Position numbers and translations under genes: made by a program
Shown: piece after piece, positions 9,555 through 19,077 of the stretch
Layout: every line of letters starts with the position of its first letter
Numbering within the stretch: the first letter of the stretch is position 1
Notes under the pieces: model-generated
Told to the model about the DNA's origin: nothing
What the model saw: only the letters and a program-made list of their open reading frames with translations
Database searches by the model: none
NCBI RefSeq assembly: GCF_000970345.1
Contig: NZ_LAQU01000004.1
Coordinates: 186,001-250,000 of the forward strand
Direction: 5' to 3'
DNA from: Robbsia andropogonis
GTDB taxonomy: Bacteria; Pseudomonadota; Gammaproteobacteria; Burkholderiales; Burkholderiaceae
Length of the DNA stretch: 64,000 nucleotides

Positions 9555-10137
9555 CGAGGCTTCTCCCAAAAAGACGGACCTGGCATCCGCCTGCTGATAA
9601 TAAAGGCACTTTAAACGGTTGACCGAAGCACAACCAGATTCATTATACGGCGGCCGCCGGCCGCCAAAACGATGTTGGCGACGTCCCCCTGCAACCGCGG
9701 GTGCCAGTCGCGACTGGAAAGTCCGCCGCGGACGGTCGCGCCCTCCCGGAGACAAAAAAAACCCGCCATCGGGCGGGTGGAATCCATATCAGGAGGACAT
9801 AGAGGAGACGATTTCAATGTAGTGCCGCCAAAAGCGGGACGCAATGGAATCGATAGAGGGTTAACTCTAAAAGGGTTGACCCTGATAAGCCTTAATCGCG
9901 TGTATGCCAACGCCGGATCACCGGCGGCAGCCTGCTGTGGGATCAAAGCCACAGTGCAACGCTGTACGCTGGCCATGGTGGCTGGCCGCGGCACGAGAAT
10001 CTGGCGCGATGCCGTGGTCCGAAGGACGCCGAGGATGGCGTCAGCGGCGGGTCCGGCAAAATGATACAGTGCCCGGTGAATCAGGGATCCCGCACGATGC
10101 TGTCATGCCGGGATGACCCGCTTAAGGTTGTCATTGA
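9555..10137. other. intergenic region upstream of gshA
   Basis: 583 bases without a credible gene. It holds a GC-only self-complementary stretch near 9648-9663, a minus-strand terminator (9753-9778), a repeated AGGGTT motif near 9857-9881 and the gshA leader. Confidence 0.45.
9753..9778 (-). terminator. minus-strand intrinsic terminator with no assigned gene
   Basis: Stem ACCCGCC / GGCGGGT with a 4-base loop (9761-9778), followed on the minus strand by eight or nine U residues. The transcript it ends must start to the right (above 9780), where no convincing gene exists. Confidence 0.65.
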
Positions 10138-11772
10138 ATGAACAAGAGCACATCGGATTATTCGCAGCGGCTTGCCGTGTTGCAGGACGCGGCCCGATCG
10201 GGACTGCTGGCGACAGGCGGACGAGGTATTGAAAAGGAAAGCCTGCGCGTGCGGGCCGACGGTACGCTGTCGCGCACCCCGCATCCCAGCGCATTGGGCG
10301 CGGCATTGACGCATCCGGAAGTGACCACCGATTACTCCGAAGCCCTGCTGGAATTCATCACGCCACCCGATGCCGATCCGGTCAACGCGTTGTCGCGGTT
10401 GCACACGCTGCACGCGTTCGTCCATCAACGCCTGGGTGGGGAGTTGTTGTGGGACTTGTCGATGCCCGGCGTGCTGCCGCGCGATGCCGATATCCCCATC
10501 GCAGATTATGGTCGCTCGAACCAGGGCCGCTTCAAGCATGTCTATCGCCAAGGGCTGGCGGTGCGCTACGGCAGGGCAATGCAATGCATCGCGGGCATCC
10601 ATTACAACTTTTCACTGCCTGATGCCCTATGGGCACCGCTAGTCGGTGTCGCCGATAACGCAGCGCCACCGCACGACACGCAGTCGGAAGGCTATATCCG
10701 CCTGATGCGTAACTATCGGCGCTTCAGTTGGCTGCTGCTCTATTTGTTCGGTGCATCGCCAACGCTGGATCGCAGCTTCTTCGCCGAACGCATCAACCAG
10801 CAGACGCTCGCCGTGGACAAAGGGACCTATCCGGGCGGCCTGGCGTTGCTGGATGAGCAGACGCTATATCTCCCATACGCGACCAGCCTGCGGATGAGCG
10901 ATCTCGGTTACCACAACGAAGCGATGCGAGAACGCCGCCCGGATTTCGTCTCCCTGGCACGCTATGTCCAAGGCCTGGAGGACGCCATTGCCGCGCCTTA
11001 CGCGCCGTATGCCGCCATTGGCACGCATCGCGATGGGAAATGGATTCAGTTGAACACGAACCTCCTGCAGATCGAAAACGAGCTGTACGCCACCGTGCGC
11101 CCGAAGCGCGTTGGCGCCGAAGGCGAACGTGTCGTCCACGCCTTGTCGCGGGCAGGCATTCAATATATCGAGATACGCTGCCTGGACCTCAATCCCTACG
11201 ATCCGATCGGCATCGACGAAAGCACGACGCGCTTCCTCGATGCCTTCCTCGTCATGTGTGCGCTGGAAGATAGCCCCGACGACGAGGCATTGCAGCGCGA
11301 GGCGGATGCCAACTTCCTGGCCGTCGCGCGCGATGGTCGCCGTCCGGGCAAGCAATTGCAGCGCTCCGGGGAAACGGTGACGCTGCAAGGCTGGGCGGAG
11401 GCATTACTGGATCAGATCGGCGTGACGGCCGCGCTGCTGGACGATGCGGGCCAGCACCGCGGCGGGCTGTCCCACGTCGCCGCGTTGCAGCGGCAACGGC
11501 AGATCCTGGCGAGTCCCGAAACGCTACCGTCGGCACGCGTGCTGGACGCCGTGCGGACGGCCGGCAGTTACGCCGCATTCGGCCTGCGGCAAAGCCAGGC
11601 ACACGCGGCCCTGTTCATGAACGTACCGTTGGATGCGGCGTGCGCCGCCGCGCTGGATGCACTGGCGCTAGCGTCGATAGAGAAACAACAGCACATCGAA
11701 GCGGCCGACGATATCGACTTCGATACCTTCGTTCACCGCTTCGGCAAGACGCTGAATGTCACCGCAGGCTGA
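10138..11772 (+). CDS. gshA: glutamate-cysteine ligase, proteobacterial type 1
   Basis: Encodes 544 residues and catalyses ATP-dependent joining of L-glutamate to L-cysteine, the first step of glutathione synthesis. Family hallmarks seen are the N-terminal GIEKESLRV (active-site glutamates), TDYSEALLEFITP, HYNFSLP, the substrate loop INQQTLAVDKGTYPGG near residue 225, and YIEIRCLDLNP. Length matches the type 1 family (about 520-550). It is a single gene; gshB is not adjacent. It is convergent with the efflux lipoprotein gene, 35 bases away. The start ATG has only a modest AAGG site. Confidence 0.93.
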   Translation: MNKSTSDYSQRLAVLQDAARSGLLATGGRGIEKESLRVRADGTLSRTPHPSALGAALTHPEVTTDYSEALLEFITPPDADPVNALSRLHTLHAFVHQRLGGELLWDLSMPGVLPRDADIPIADYGRSNQGRFKHVYRQGLAVRYGRAMQCIAGIHYNFSLPDALWAPLVGVADNAAPPHDTQSEGYIRLMRNYRRFSWLLLYLFGASPTLDRSFFAERINQQTLAVDKGTYPGGLALLDEQTLYLPYATSLRMSDLGYHNEAMRERRPDFVSLARYVQGLEDAIAAPYAPYAAIGTHRDGKWIQLNTNLLQIENELYATVRPKRVGAEGERVVHALSRAGIQYIEIRCLDLNPYDPIGIDESTTRFLDAFLVMCALEDSPDDEALQREADANFLAVARDGRRPGKQLQRSGETVTLQGWAEALLDQIGVTAALLDDAGQHRGGLSHVAALQRQRQILASPETLPSARVLDAVRTAGSYAAFGLRQSQAHAALFMNVPLDAACAAALDALALASIEKQQHIEAADDIDFDTFVHRFGKTLNVTAG

Positions 11773-11807
11773 GCCGGCGGCACGGCACGCATCATGTCGC
11801 ATCACAT

Positions 11808-13325
11808 TCAATGAACAGGGGATTTTCCGGCACTATTCTGAACTGGACCGGCCGCCGCGACGACCGGCTCGCCGTTCTGGTCAACCGGTGCAGACAGTCC
11901 TTCCCATCCGCCGCCCAACGCCTTGATCAGACCCGCCGCGGCGACCATGCGTCGCCCATTGACATCGATCAGGCTACGCTGCGTCGACAGCAACGTCGCC
12001 TGCGCGGTCAGTACGTCCAGGTATTGATTCGTACCGGCCTTGTAACCGTTCGTCGTGACGGTCAACGACTGCTGAGCAGACACCACGGCTTGCTGGTCGA
12101 TGGCGGCTTCGTTCGCCAGGATTCGCAGGCTTGAGAGATTGTCCTCGACGTCCTGGAACGCGCTCAGCACCGTTGCGCGGTAGGTCGCGGCGGCCTGGTC
12201 GTACGCAGCACGCGCCCCGGCTACCTCGGCGCGTCGCAAGCCCCCATCGAACAAGGTGGCGGCCAACTGCGGGCCGATCGTCCACATCCGCGCGGGTGCG
12301 GTCAACCAGTTCGAGAACATACTGCTGGCAAAGCCGCCCGTGGCGGACAAGGTCAGCGTCGGGAAAAAAGCCGCTTGATAGATGCCGATCTGTTCGTTCG
12401 CGGCAGCGGCACTACGTTCCGCCGCGGCCACATCGGGGCGTCGCTCGAGGAGCGTCGACGGCAAGGCGAGCGGAATCGTCGGCGGCACGGACTGCAATGG
12501 CGCGGCGGCGAGCGAGAAGACCGAGGCAGGCTCTCCCACCAGCACCGCGATCGCGTGCTCGTACTGGGCACGGTCGACCTGATTGTCCACCGCGGACGCC
12601 TGCGCGTTTTGCAACTGCGTCTGCGCCTGCAGGACATCGGAACGGCCCGCCACGCCCTGTGCATAGCGGTTCTGGGTCAACTTCAAGTAGTCCTGGTAAC
12701 TGCGGACGGTGTCGTCATACAACGTCTGCGCCGAATCGAGCGCGCGCAACTGGAAGTAGTCTTCCGCCAGCGTCCCCTGGACCGAGAGGCGGGCATTCGC
12801 GAGATTGGCCTGGGCGTTTTGCGCGCTGGCGCGTTCCGACGCCACCTTGCGCCGTACGCTGCCCCACAGGTCCGGCTCCCACGATGCGTCCAGCTTCGCG
12901 GAATAGCTGGTCGAGACGCTGGGTTGACCCGTACCCGATGCGACGCTGCCATAGCCAGACCGGGTCTCGCTGCCGTTAAGGCTGATCGTCGGGAAATAAC
13001 TGCTGCGCGCCTGAGCAACCAGCGCGGTGGCCTGGCGGTAGGCGGCTTCGTATTCCGCGATCGATTGGTTCGCCTGGTTCGCTTTCTCGATCAGCGCGTT
13101 GAGCGTTGGGTCACCGAACACTTCCCACCATGCACCGCGCGGATCATGATCGGCCGGCTGCGCAACTTTCCAGCCCGGCGGCGCCTCCTTGAAGGCGGCC
13201 GGCACGGCCATCGCCGGCGTCTTGTAATTCGGTCCCACCGCACATCCACCCAAGGCACCCGCCATGACCAATGCGGCGCATAGCGCCAGCAAAGACGACG
13301 ATGGTCCGCGGACATCCATTCTCAT
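11808..13325 (-). CDS. outer-membrane efflux lipoprotein of the OprM/NodT (TolC) family
   Basis: Encodes 505 residues. It has a signal peptide with the lipobox LGGC (lipidated Cys28), then VGPNYKTPAM typical of RND-type outer-membrane factors, and two OEP repeats (about 70-280 and 295-490). Such trimers form the outer-membrane exit duct for tripartite pumps. No membrane-fusion or RND/MFS gene flanks it, so its partner is elsewhere. A strong GGAAGGGG site precedes ATG 13325. Family certain; substrate unknown. Confidence 0.88.
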   Translation of the reverse strand: MRMDVRGPSSSLLALCAALVMAGALGGCAVGPNYKTPAMAVPAAFKEAPPGWKVAQPADHDPRGAWWEVFGDPTLNALIEKANQANQSIAEYEAAYRQATALVAQARSSYFPTISLNGSETRSGYGSVASGTGQPSVSTSYSAKLDASWEPDLWGSVRRKVASERASAQNAQANLANARLSVQGTLAEDYFQLRALDSAQTLYDDTVRSYQDYLKLTQNRYAQGVAGRSDVLQAQTQLQNAQASAVDNQVDRAQYEHAIAVLVGEPASVFSLAAAPLQSVPPTIPLALPSTLLERRPDVAAAERSAAAANEQIGIYQAAFFPTLTLSATGGFASSMFSNWLTAPARMWTIGPQLAATLFDGGLRRAEVAGARAAYDQAAATYRATVLSAFQDVEDNLSSLRILANEAAIDQQAVVSAQQSLTVTTNGYKAGTNQYLDVLTAQATLLSTQRSLIDVNGRRMVAAAGLIKALGGGWEGLSAPVDQNGEPVVAAAGPVQNSAGKSPVH

Positions 13326-13487
13326 AGCCCCTTCCTTCGCATTTCACGCCACCCTTGATTATCGCCGCATCCGCGCGAGGACGGCGTTGTTCGCCGCATC
13401 TCCTTGCATTTCCAAAGATTTCAAGAAGATACGGCGCACCCGCCCCTTTTGGGCGAGAAAGGCCGGCGAGGTCGGGAGGTGAATATG

Positions 13488-14417
13488 TCAGGGGAAGCGC
13501 AAGGCAACGGTGTTCGATTCGATTTTTGGTCCCAACAAGGGTAGCAGGCCCGACACCAGGTTTGCCTGCGCGGGACCTTCCGCGCGGGCTTGCCCCGTAA
13601 ACTGGAAGCCTTCCCCGTTACCTTCACCGCTGCCACTGAGGAAAAGCGGCCCCGTCTCCGTCGCCAACTGTAGCCGCACACCGTTCCCCGTTGCCTGCAG
13701 ATGCACCCGATAGCTACCAAGCGGACGGACGCGCGAAATACTGGAAGACATGTTATCCAGGAGCACCGTCATCTGACCGTAGGCACCGGTTCGTAACAAA
13801 CGCCAGTCCGTCCATTCCAGACGCGTTTCACCTTGCAAATCCAGCGTGTTGAAGGGTGCGCCCAGCCCATTCAGCAAGCTGACCGGCACCGCGATACCAC
13901 CGGCGTGGACCGTCACGCCATTCATCCCGGCCACGATTCGGACATTCTGGGACAGCGGGCTATCTTCCCGCACGTCCAACCGGACCTCGCCGGCGAACAA
14001 GGGCCAGAACGCCGCATGCCACAGTACGCGATAAGGCAAGCGCGCCGCCTTCAAGGCGGCACTCCCGGGCGCCATGACATCGTCGGATCCGGCGGGCAGC
14101 GACGCATCCGGCAAGCCACCGGGCGCAAGCACCAGGACCGCGGACCCGCGCCACAGCGAACCGGTCACGTCGACCAATGCTACGCGCCCCTGCGTGTAGC
14201 GCGCGCAGAGCGGCGTCACCCAGGCGGCGGGCAGCAGCACCAGGATCGTCAGCACCACCGTCACTACCGCGATGAACGCCATGCACCATATGGGCGGCCG
14301 ATCTCCCCACGGCGGGCTGTCGAGCGGGTCACGTCGATGGATGCCCGCCCACTTCGTGCGAGTGGGTCGTATCGCGGTCGCATCGACCGCCACGCGACGG
14401 CCGCGCATCAACGTCAT
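13488..14417 (-). CDS. gspN: type II secretion system protein N
   Basis: Encodes 309 residues, with a cytoplasmic basic N-terminus, one transmembrane helix (about 46-66) and a periplasmic beta-rich domain with the GspN-typical GSLWRGSA segment. It is an inner-membrane accessory component whose role in the machine is poorly defined. It is the last gene of the gspG-N run; its ATG overlaps the gspM stop (ATGA). Long N-terminal extension of about 45 residues before the helix; a later start is possible. Confidence 0.82.
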   Translation of the reverse strand: MTLMRGRRVAVDATAIRPTRTKWAGIHRRDPLDSPPWGDRPPIWCMAFIAVVTVVLTILVLLPAAWVTPLCARYTQGRVALVDVTGSLWRGSAVLVLAPGGLPDASLPAGSDDVMAPGSAALKAARLPYRVLWHAAFWPLFAGEVRLDVREDSPLSQNVRIVAGMNGVTVHAGGIAVPVSLLNGLGAPFNTLDLQGETRLEWTDWRLLRTGAYGQMTVLLDNMSSSISRVRPLGSYRVHLQATGNGVRLQLATETGPLFLSGSGEGNGEGFQFTGQARAEGPAQANLVSGLLPLLGPKIESNTVALRFP

Positions 14418-14983
14418 CGCGCCACCCTCCCGCCACCACCGTCACCGCCGTATTGGCCGCCACCACTACTGCCTCGCTGGCCTTCCAACGTCACCACGGC
14501 GTCGACCCGACCATCGATGGCGCCGTCGGGCGCGCGCACCGGCGTGACCTGCGCATCGGCCACCTTGACCTTCAACTGGGTGCGCATCTGGTCGAGCCAA
14601 CGCACCAGCGCCGCAAACGAGACCTGTTTTACCGTCACGCGAACGCCATTGCCGGCTGGCGCCACCGCGGAGGCATCACCCAGTCCGGCGTCGGTCAGTG
14701 CCGCGGTCAACCCGGTTTGCAACGCATCGCCAGTTGGCGCCACACCCTGGGCCCCGCTCGAGAGCCGCTGCGCGATGAGCGCCTGCGCCTGCATCTGCCC
14801 GAGCTGGCGTTGCAGGCCCGGCAAGCTTGCTTCTATCCGTCCGATCCCCTCCACCGCCGGCGCGATCAGCACCTGGTAGAACAGGGCGATCAACACCACC
14901 ACGGCGCCAATCGACAATAGCCGGCGCTCACGCGGCTGTCGCTGCGCCCACCACGCCATGACCATCATCTGCAACGTACTCAT
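14414..14983 (-). CDS. gspM: type II secretion system protein M
   Basis: About 189 residues: short cytoplasmic N-terminus, a single transmembrane helix (about 22-42), a coiled coil and a ferredoxin-like periplasmic domain. GspM is a bitopic inner-membrane protein that pairs with GspL in the assembly platform. ATG 14983 is preceded by AGGAG and overlaps the gspL stop by ATGA; an upstream TTG exists but lacks a site. The C-terminus ends in Gly-rich low complexity. Confidence 0.85.
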   Translation of the reverse strand: MSTLQMMVMAWWAQRQPRERRLLSIGAVVVLIALFYQVLIAPAVEGIGRIEASLPGLQRQLGQMQAQALIAQRLSSGAQGVAPTGDALQTGLTAALTDAGLGDASAVAPAGNGVRVTVKQVSFAALVRWLDQMRTQLKVKVADAQVTPVRAPDGAIDGRVDAVVTLEGQRGSSGGGQYGGDGGGGRVAR

Positions 14984-16767
14984 CGCCGGCTCCTGATCGT
15001 CCAATGCTGACCGTCCGGCCGTGTCTCTGTCGTGGCCTCCAAACCCTGCCGCGACAGACGCTCGCGCAGCCCTTGATCCACCGACGCATCGCCGCGGAAG
15101 ATCACCTCCAAGTTGCCGTTGTCATACTTCATCGTGGCAATGGCATTCGGCGAAATACCCCCCATGGAAAGCGACAATCCGTTGGTCAGCATCAAGAAAT
15201 CATTGGGAGACAACTCCCCGGCCGCCACGCGCAAGGCATCGAGCGAGCGCGTCATCTGCACGACTGGATCGAGTACGACCGTCGTCGACGGGAATGTGGA
15301 CAAGAGCCGCTCGGTCATCGCCGCTTGCACCGCGTTACGCTGGTGGACCAATTGCATCCACCGCAGGTTCACGCCGATGACGCAGACCAGGATGCTCGCC
15401 GCCACCAGCAAGACCGGCCAACGCACTTGCCGCCACGTCTCGCCAGAGAGACGGAAACCCTTGGGCGCGAATTCGAACTGACACAGATCGATCGGGCAAC
15501 GCTGCGCTGCCAACGCCAGTTGTTCCATCGTGAACGGCCGCGCCCCGGCGCGCAATGCCGGCGCAAGCGTTGACGCTGATTGGCCGTCGGGCGCACTGGC
15601 CAGGTAGTACGACACGCGGTTTGGCGCGATCATATCCAGCGTTGTCGCCATATCCGCAACCGCGATGCGCAAACCTTCGCCACACAGGCGATGAGCCGTT
15701 GCCGCGTCAACGGTCTCCGCCTCGGTGTCCACGCGATTGTCGGTATCGATTCGCGCCCGGCCACTGGCCTCCGTCAGTGCCTGCGCGTGCGCGGTCTCCG
15801 CAAGCTTGTCCGCCGCGCCCCCGTGTCCTTGCAAACCGGTGCCATCGATCGCCTTGCCCTCGTCACCGCCCGCGCCGTCCGGCAATAGCACGACATCACG
15901 CCCGTCAACGGTCGACTCGGCGGAAATGGCAGCATCGGCGAGACCCGCGCTGGCCGCCGACGTCACTAAGGCATTCGATTCGGTGTCCACCACATCGACC
16001 CGTTCGCCGTCGAACGAAGGCCGGCGTCGCAGCGTCACTTCGACGACCTCATCGTGAGCGTCATCCGGCGCACCGGGTGTCGATGCGACGCCCGGTGCGA
16101 TATCGATCAACACCGACACCGGTGCCCCCGTGCGGTCAACAACGCCCTCCAATGCCTCGACAGGCGTACCGCCAGCGCCTGCGGACGTCCGGTCCGTGAG
16201 CGTTGGCAGCGGCAGACATCCCGTCATCGGCACGACCCGCAACACCTTATGCCCGGCGGCGGTGAACCGGTCGAGCAGACTGCGCAGCCAGTTTCGATCG
16301 ACGGCGGCCACGGTACGCACGGAGGCCGCCTTGCCCAACTCGGCCAGACGCGGGCGACGCGCCGCGAAGCCACGCCGGCGCGTGCCGCCAGCCAACGCCG
16401 GACCGGCACCGGGCAGGGGACCAACGACAAGATGTACCGGCGCGGTGTCCGGCAGCAGCCAATCTTCGATAATGTTCGGCAGCGCTTGCTGCATGCGCAC
16501 GCCATGCAGCGGCGGGACCGGAGCATCCACGAGCAAGACGTCGCGGGCGGCGAGAACGAGGCAGGTCATCTGCGCCACCGGCAGTAGGTGCAGCGGCGCG
16601 CTGCCCGATTGCAGCAACGCGCCGCGCCGGTCCATCAGGACATATCGCAAGCCGCCGGCCGCGGATGCGTCCGGTCCATTCGCCGTGCCGGACGTGCCAG
16701 GTACCGCACCGTCCTCCGCGCTGTCCACCGCATCACGCGGCGGAATCAATACGGTCAATGTGCTCAC
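14980..16767 (-). CDS. gspL: type II secretion system protein L
   Basis: Encodes 595 residues. The N-terminal actin-like cytoplasmic domain recruits the GspE ATPase, one transmembrane helix lies near 445-465 (WPVLLVAASILVCVIGV) and a small periplasmic ferredoxin-like domain ends in QHWTIRSRR. The protein is larger than usual (commonly about 400-500) because of a low-complexity insert of roughly 130 residues rich in Asp, Ala, Thr and Val (about 215-350). Operon position between gspK and gspM fits. Confidence 0.85.
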   Translation of the reverse strand: MSTLTVLIPPRDAVDSAEDGAVPGTSGTANGPDASAAGGLRYVLMDRRGALLQSGSAPLHLLPVAQMTCLVLAARDVLLVDAPVPPLHGVRMQQALPNIIEDWLLPDTAPVHLVVGPLPGAGPALAGGTRRRGFAARRPRLAELGKAASVRTVAAVDRNWLRSLLDRFTAAGHKVLRVVPMTGCLPLPTLTDRTSAGAGGTPVEALEGVVDRTGAPVSVLIDIAPGVASTPGAPDDAHDEVVEVTLRRRPSFDGERVDVVDTESNALVTSAASAGLADAAISAESTVDGRDVVLLPDGAGGDEGKAIDGTGLQGHGGAADKLAETAHAQALTEASGRARIDTDNRVDTEAETVDAATAHRLCGEGLRIAVADMATTLDMIAPNRVSYYLASAPDGQSASTLAPALRAGARPFTMEQLALAAQRCPIDLCQFEFAPKGFRLSGETWRQVRWPVLLVAASILVCVIGVNLRWMQLVHQRNAVQAAMTERLLSTFPSTTVVLDPVVQMTRSLDALRVAAGELSPNDFLMLTNGLSLSMGGISPNAIATMKYDNGNLEVIFRGDASVDQGLRERLSRQGLEATTETRPDGQHWTIRSRR

Positions 16768-16782
16768 ACACTCTCCAGTTCT

Positions 16783-17925
16783 TCATTGCCGCGCATCTTG
16801 CACCCGTATGATGCGTGTTGAATGGGTGCGCGGATCGCGATATACCAGCGCCACGCGGTCCACCACGGCGCGTTCATGCGTGATGCGCGCGTGGATTTCA
16901 AAGTAGTGCGTGGTGACATCGAAAAATTGTCCATCCAACGTCTCCCCCGTCGTCATGAAGCGCGCCAGCCGCGTCTGCGCATCGCCCAGGTTGATAAAGA
17001 ACGCCTGGTCGCGCGTGGTGATCATCGCCTGCGCCGCGGTCAACGACAATGCCGGCAGCGCCGCGGCGATCACCTCCGGACCGGCCGTGTTCAGGTTGAT
17101 CTGCGTCGGCACGGGCAGGATCGTGACAAACGGCCGCAATCGAGCGATGACCGCCGGCGTAAAACCGGGCACGGCAACCAGATCGTCGACGTCGTGCAAC
17201 TGAATCGGTCGCGTCATCTGCGTTGCGACGTCTCCGGCGCTCATGCCGGGCGTGTTCGTCAAGCCACTCTCACGGCTTACCGCATCGCCATCGGACTGAG
17301 CCGCTGCCAGTGCATCCGACGCCACGTCGCCCGTCTGCGCCTGCTGTCCTTTCGTCACGGACGAGAGCAACGTCGTCAGCACATACTGCGCGGCGGGCGG
17401 TGCCAGATCACTGCTCAAGCCCAACAACGACAACAGCTTCTGAAACTGCATCTGCGCCTGCGGATTCACCTGCAATCCCGTCGCCGGCTTCGAATTGACC
17501 AGGTTGCGCAGGTTGAAACGCGACTGGGCATCCACCACGCCACCCGACAACCAGGTGGACGCGCCTTGCTCCGCCCGGGCAATGCCGATCTTGCCGAGAA
17601 AGTCCGAGAGGCGCGTCGGCGCGATCGGCACGCTCCAGGCACCACCTAGATAGGTCACCGGCAACGCGTCCGCCTGCGTGCGCAAGATCAGTCGCGCCCA
17701 ATCGAACACTCCGCGCGAAACCCACCGCGCTTGCGCCGCCTCGCGCTGGTTCTCCACCCGACGGATCTCCACCTGCTGTCGCCACAACAATCCTGAGACC
17801 AGCACCGCCGCCAGTGTGGTCACCAGTAGCGCCGTGATCAGCGCCGCGCCCCGCGCGCGCGCGGCGCGCGGCCGACAAAACGCGCATCGTCCAGTTGATC
17901 GCATCATCATCGGGTGTGCTCTCAT
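16783..17925 (-). CDS. gspK: type II secretion system minor pseudopilin K
   Basis: Encodes 380 residues. It has a class-III prepilin-like N-terminus (basic leader, then RGAALITALLVTTLAAVLV as the pseudopilin helix), followed by the large globular domain with the motif INLNTAGPEVIAAALP characteristic of GspK. It forms the pseudopilus tip with GspI and GspJ. The position after the cleavage glycine is not Phe/Met, as is normal for GspK. Start overlaps the gspJ stop (ATGA). Confidence 0.88.
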   Translation of the reverse strand: MRAHPMMMRSTGRCAFCRPRAARARGAALITALLVTTLAAVLVSGLLWRQQVEIRRVENQREAAQARWVSRGVFDWARLILRTQADALPVTYLGGAWSVPIAPTRLSDFLGKIGIARAEQGASTWLSGGVVDAQSRFNLRNLVNSKPATGLQVNPQAQMQFQKLLSLLGLSSDLAPPAAQYVLTTLLSSVTKGQQAQTGDVASDALAAAQSDGDAVSRESGLTNTPGMSAGDVATQMTRPIQLHDVDDLVAVPGFTPAVIARLRPFVTILPVPTQINLNTAGPEVIAAALPALSLTAAQAMITTRDQAFFINLGDAQTRLARFMTTGETLDGQFFDVTTHYFEIHARITHERAVVDRVALVYRDPRTHSTRIIRVQDARQ

Positions 17926-18638
17926 TGCGCCACCAGATAGTCGCGTTCATATCGGCGCACGCCGCCGCCCTTCGTCGTCAGCGTCAGTTGCAACCCCTCC
18001 GCGGCACGGTCCAGCGGTGCGGCGCTCGTCGCCGGATCGCGTAGCGCACGCTGCGCACGGGTCACCTCCGCGGCCACCTCTTGCTGCGACCTGGTCCATC
18101 CCTGCGCCTCCAGCCAGACAGCCGCCTGCAAACCCTGCACCTGCGGCAGCAGCACCACTTCGCCCCAGTCGCCCTGGTTGCCCTCACCTGATAGCGCTTG
18201 TCGCAACGCTCCCACCGTACCAATCGGCGCGGAGGCGCGGCGCACCAGATTACCGTCCCGCACCGCGTACACGATGACCTGCAAACGTTGCGGCTGTTCC
18301 GGTCGCAGCAGATAACGCACGATCGTGAAACCATCGCGTTGCAGCGTTATCGCGCTGCCTTGCGCATCGTCGTCGCTGGCCGCCGCACGGGCATCGTAGC
18401 CAACCTGATCGAATGCGCGCGCGATGGCCCGCTCGTCAGCCATCGCCGCCACCACGATCTGCCGACCCCGGACGATCTGGTCAAACCCCCGCCAACTCAG
18501 TAATGCCACCACGGCCAACAGCGCGATGGCCACCAGCAATTCGATCAGCGTGAAGCCGGCCACAGGCGGAGCCTTGCTCGCCATGGAGACGCCGTTGCGT
18601 CGGCCGGAGAACCTATTAGAGCGGTCTGTGCGTTTCAT
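17922..18638 (-). CDS. gspJ: type II secretion system minor pseudopilin J
   Basis: Up to 238 residues. The prepilin peptidase site is visible (AGFTLIELLVAIALLAVVALL, cleavage after Gly28) and the pseudopilin fold follows. It is part of the tip complex. The start at 18638 overlaps gspI by 23 bases; ATG 18584 would give a shorter leader of about ten residues before the cleavage glycine, closer to the norm. Overlaps gspK at its stop. Confidence 0.86.
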   Translation of the reverse strand: MKRTDRSNRFSGRRNGVSMASKAPPVAGFTLIELLVAIALLAVVALLSWRGFDQIVRGRQIVVAAMADERAIARAFDQVGYDARAAASDDDAQGSAITLQRDGFTIVRYLLRPEQPQRLQVIVYAVRDGNLVRRASAPIGTVGALRQALSGEGNQGDWGEVVLLPQVQGLQAAVWLEAQGWTRSQQEVAAEVTRAQRALRDPATSAAPLDRAAEGLQLTLTTKGGGVRRYERDYLVAQ

Positions 18639-19077
18639 CCGCCACCACCGTCACCAGATCGGCCAACATCGTTTTTCCCGTCACCGCGCTGCGAACCGAC
18701 ACTTCTACCCGCCGAAAACCCGGATTGGGCGTGGGTGTCACCGTCATATCGCACACCAATGCCAGTCCGCCCTGCGGACAAGGCGTCGATGTCGTACCGA
18801 ATGATGGCCACGCGCGTTGCAAATGCAACTGGGTGATCGTGTTGTCGGCGCTCCACCCGGCCAGCAATCGTGCATGGAGCGCCGCGGTGTTCGTGGCCAC
18901 GCTGCCCACTGCGCGCAGCGCCGCGACCAGACCCACCGCGATAATCGCCAACGCCACCAGCACTTCGATCAACGTGAAGCCGGCGGCGAATGCGGCACGC
19001 GCGCGCCTGCCGCGTCCCTTGCGGGCCGGCGACCCACTGCACGACGCGCGACGCGTGGATGCAATGCACCCCATCAA
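18616..19077 (-). CDS. gspI: type II secretion system minor pseudopilin I
   Basis: Encodes 153 residues with a prepilin signal (AGFTLIEVLVALAIIAVGL, cleavage after Gly33) and a small globular domain with two cysteines (CPQGGLALVC) that may form a disulfide. It is an initiator of the pseudopilus tip. The leader of about 33 residues is long. Start overlaps the gspH stop by ATGA. Confidence 0.86.
   Translation of the reverse strand: MMGCIASTRRASCSGSPARKGRGRRARAAFAAGFTLIEVLVALAIIAVGLVAALRAVGSVATNTAALHARLLAGWSADNTITQLHLQRAWPSFGTTSTPCPQGGLALVCDMTVTPTPNPGFRRVEVSVRSAVTGKTMLADLVTVVADETHRPL

Noticed and set aside
14414..15004. TTG start for gspM at 15004
   Set aside because: The ATG at 14983 has an AGGAG site and the usual ATGA overlap with gspL.
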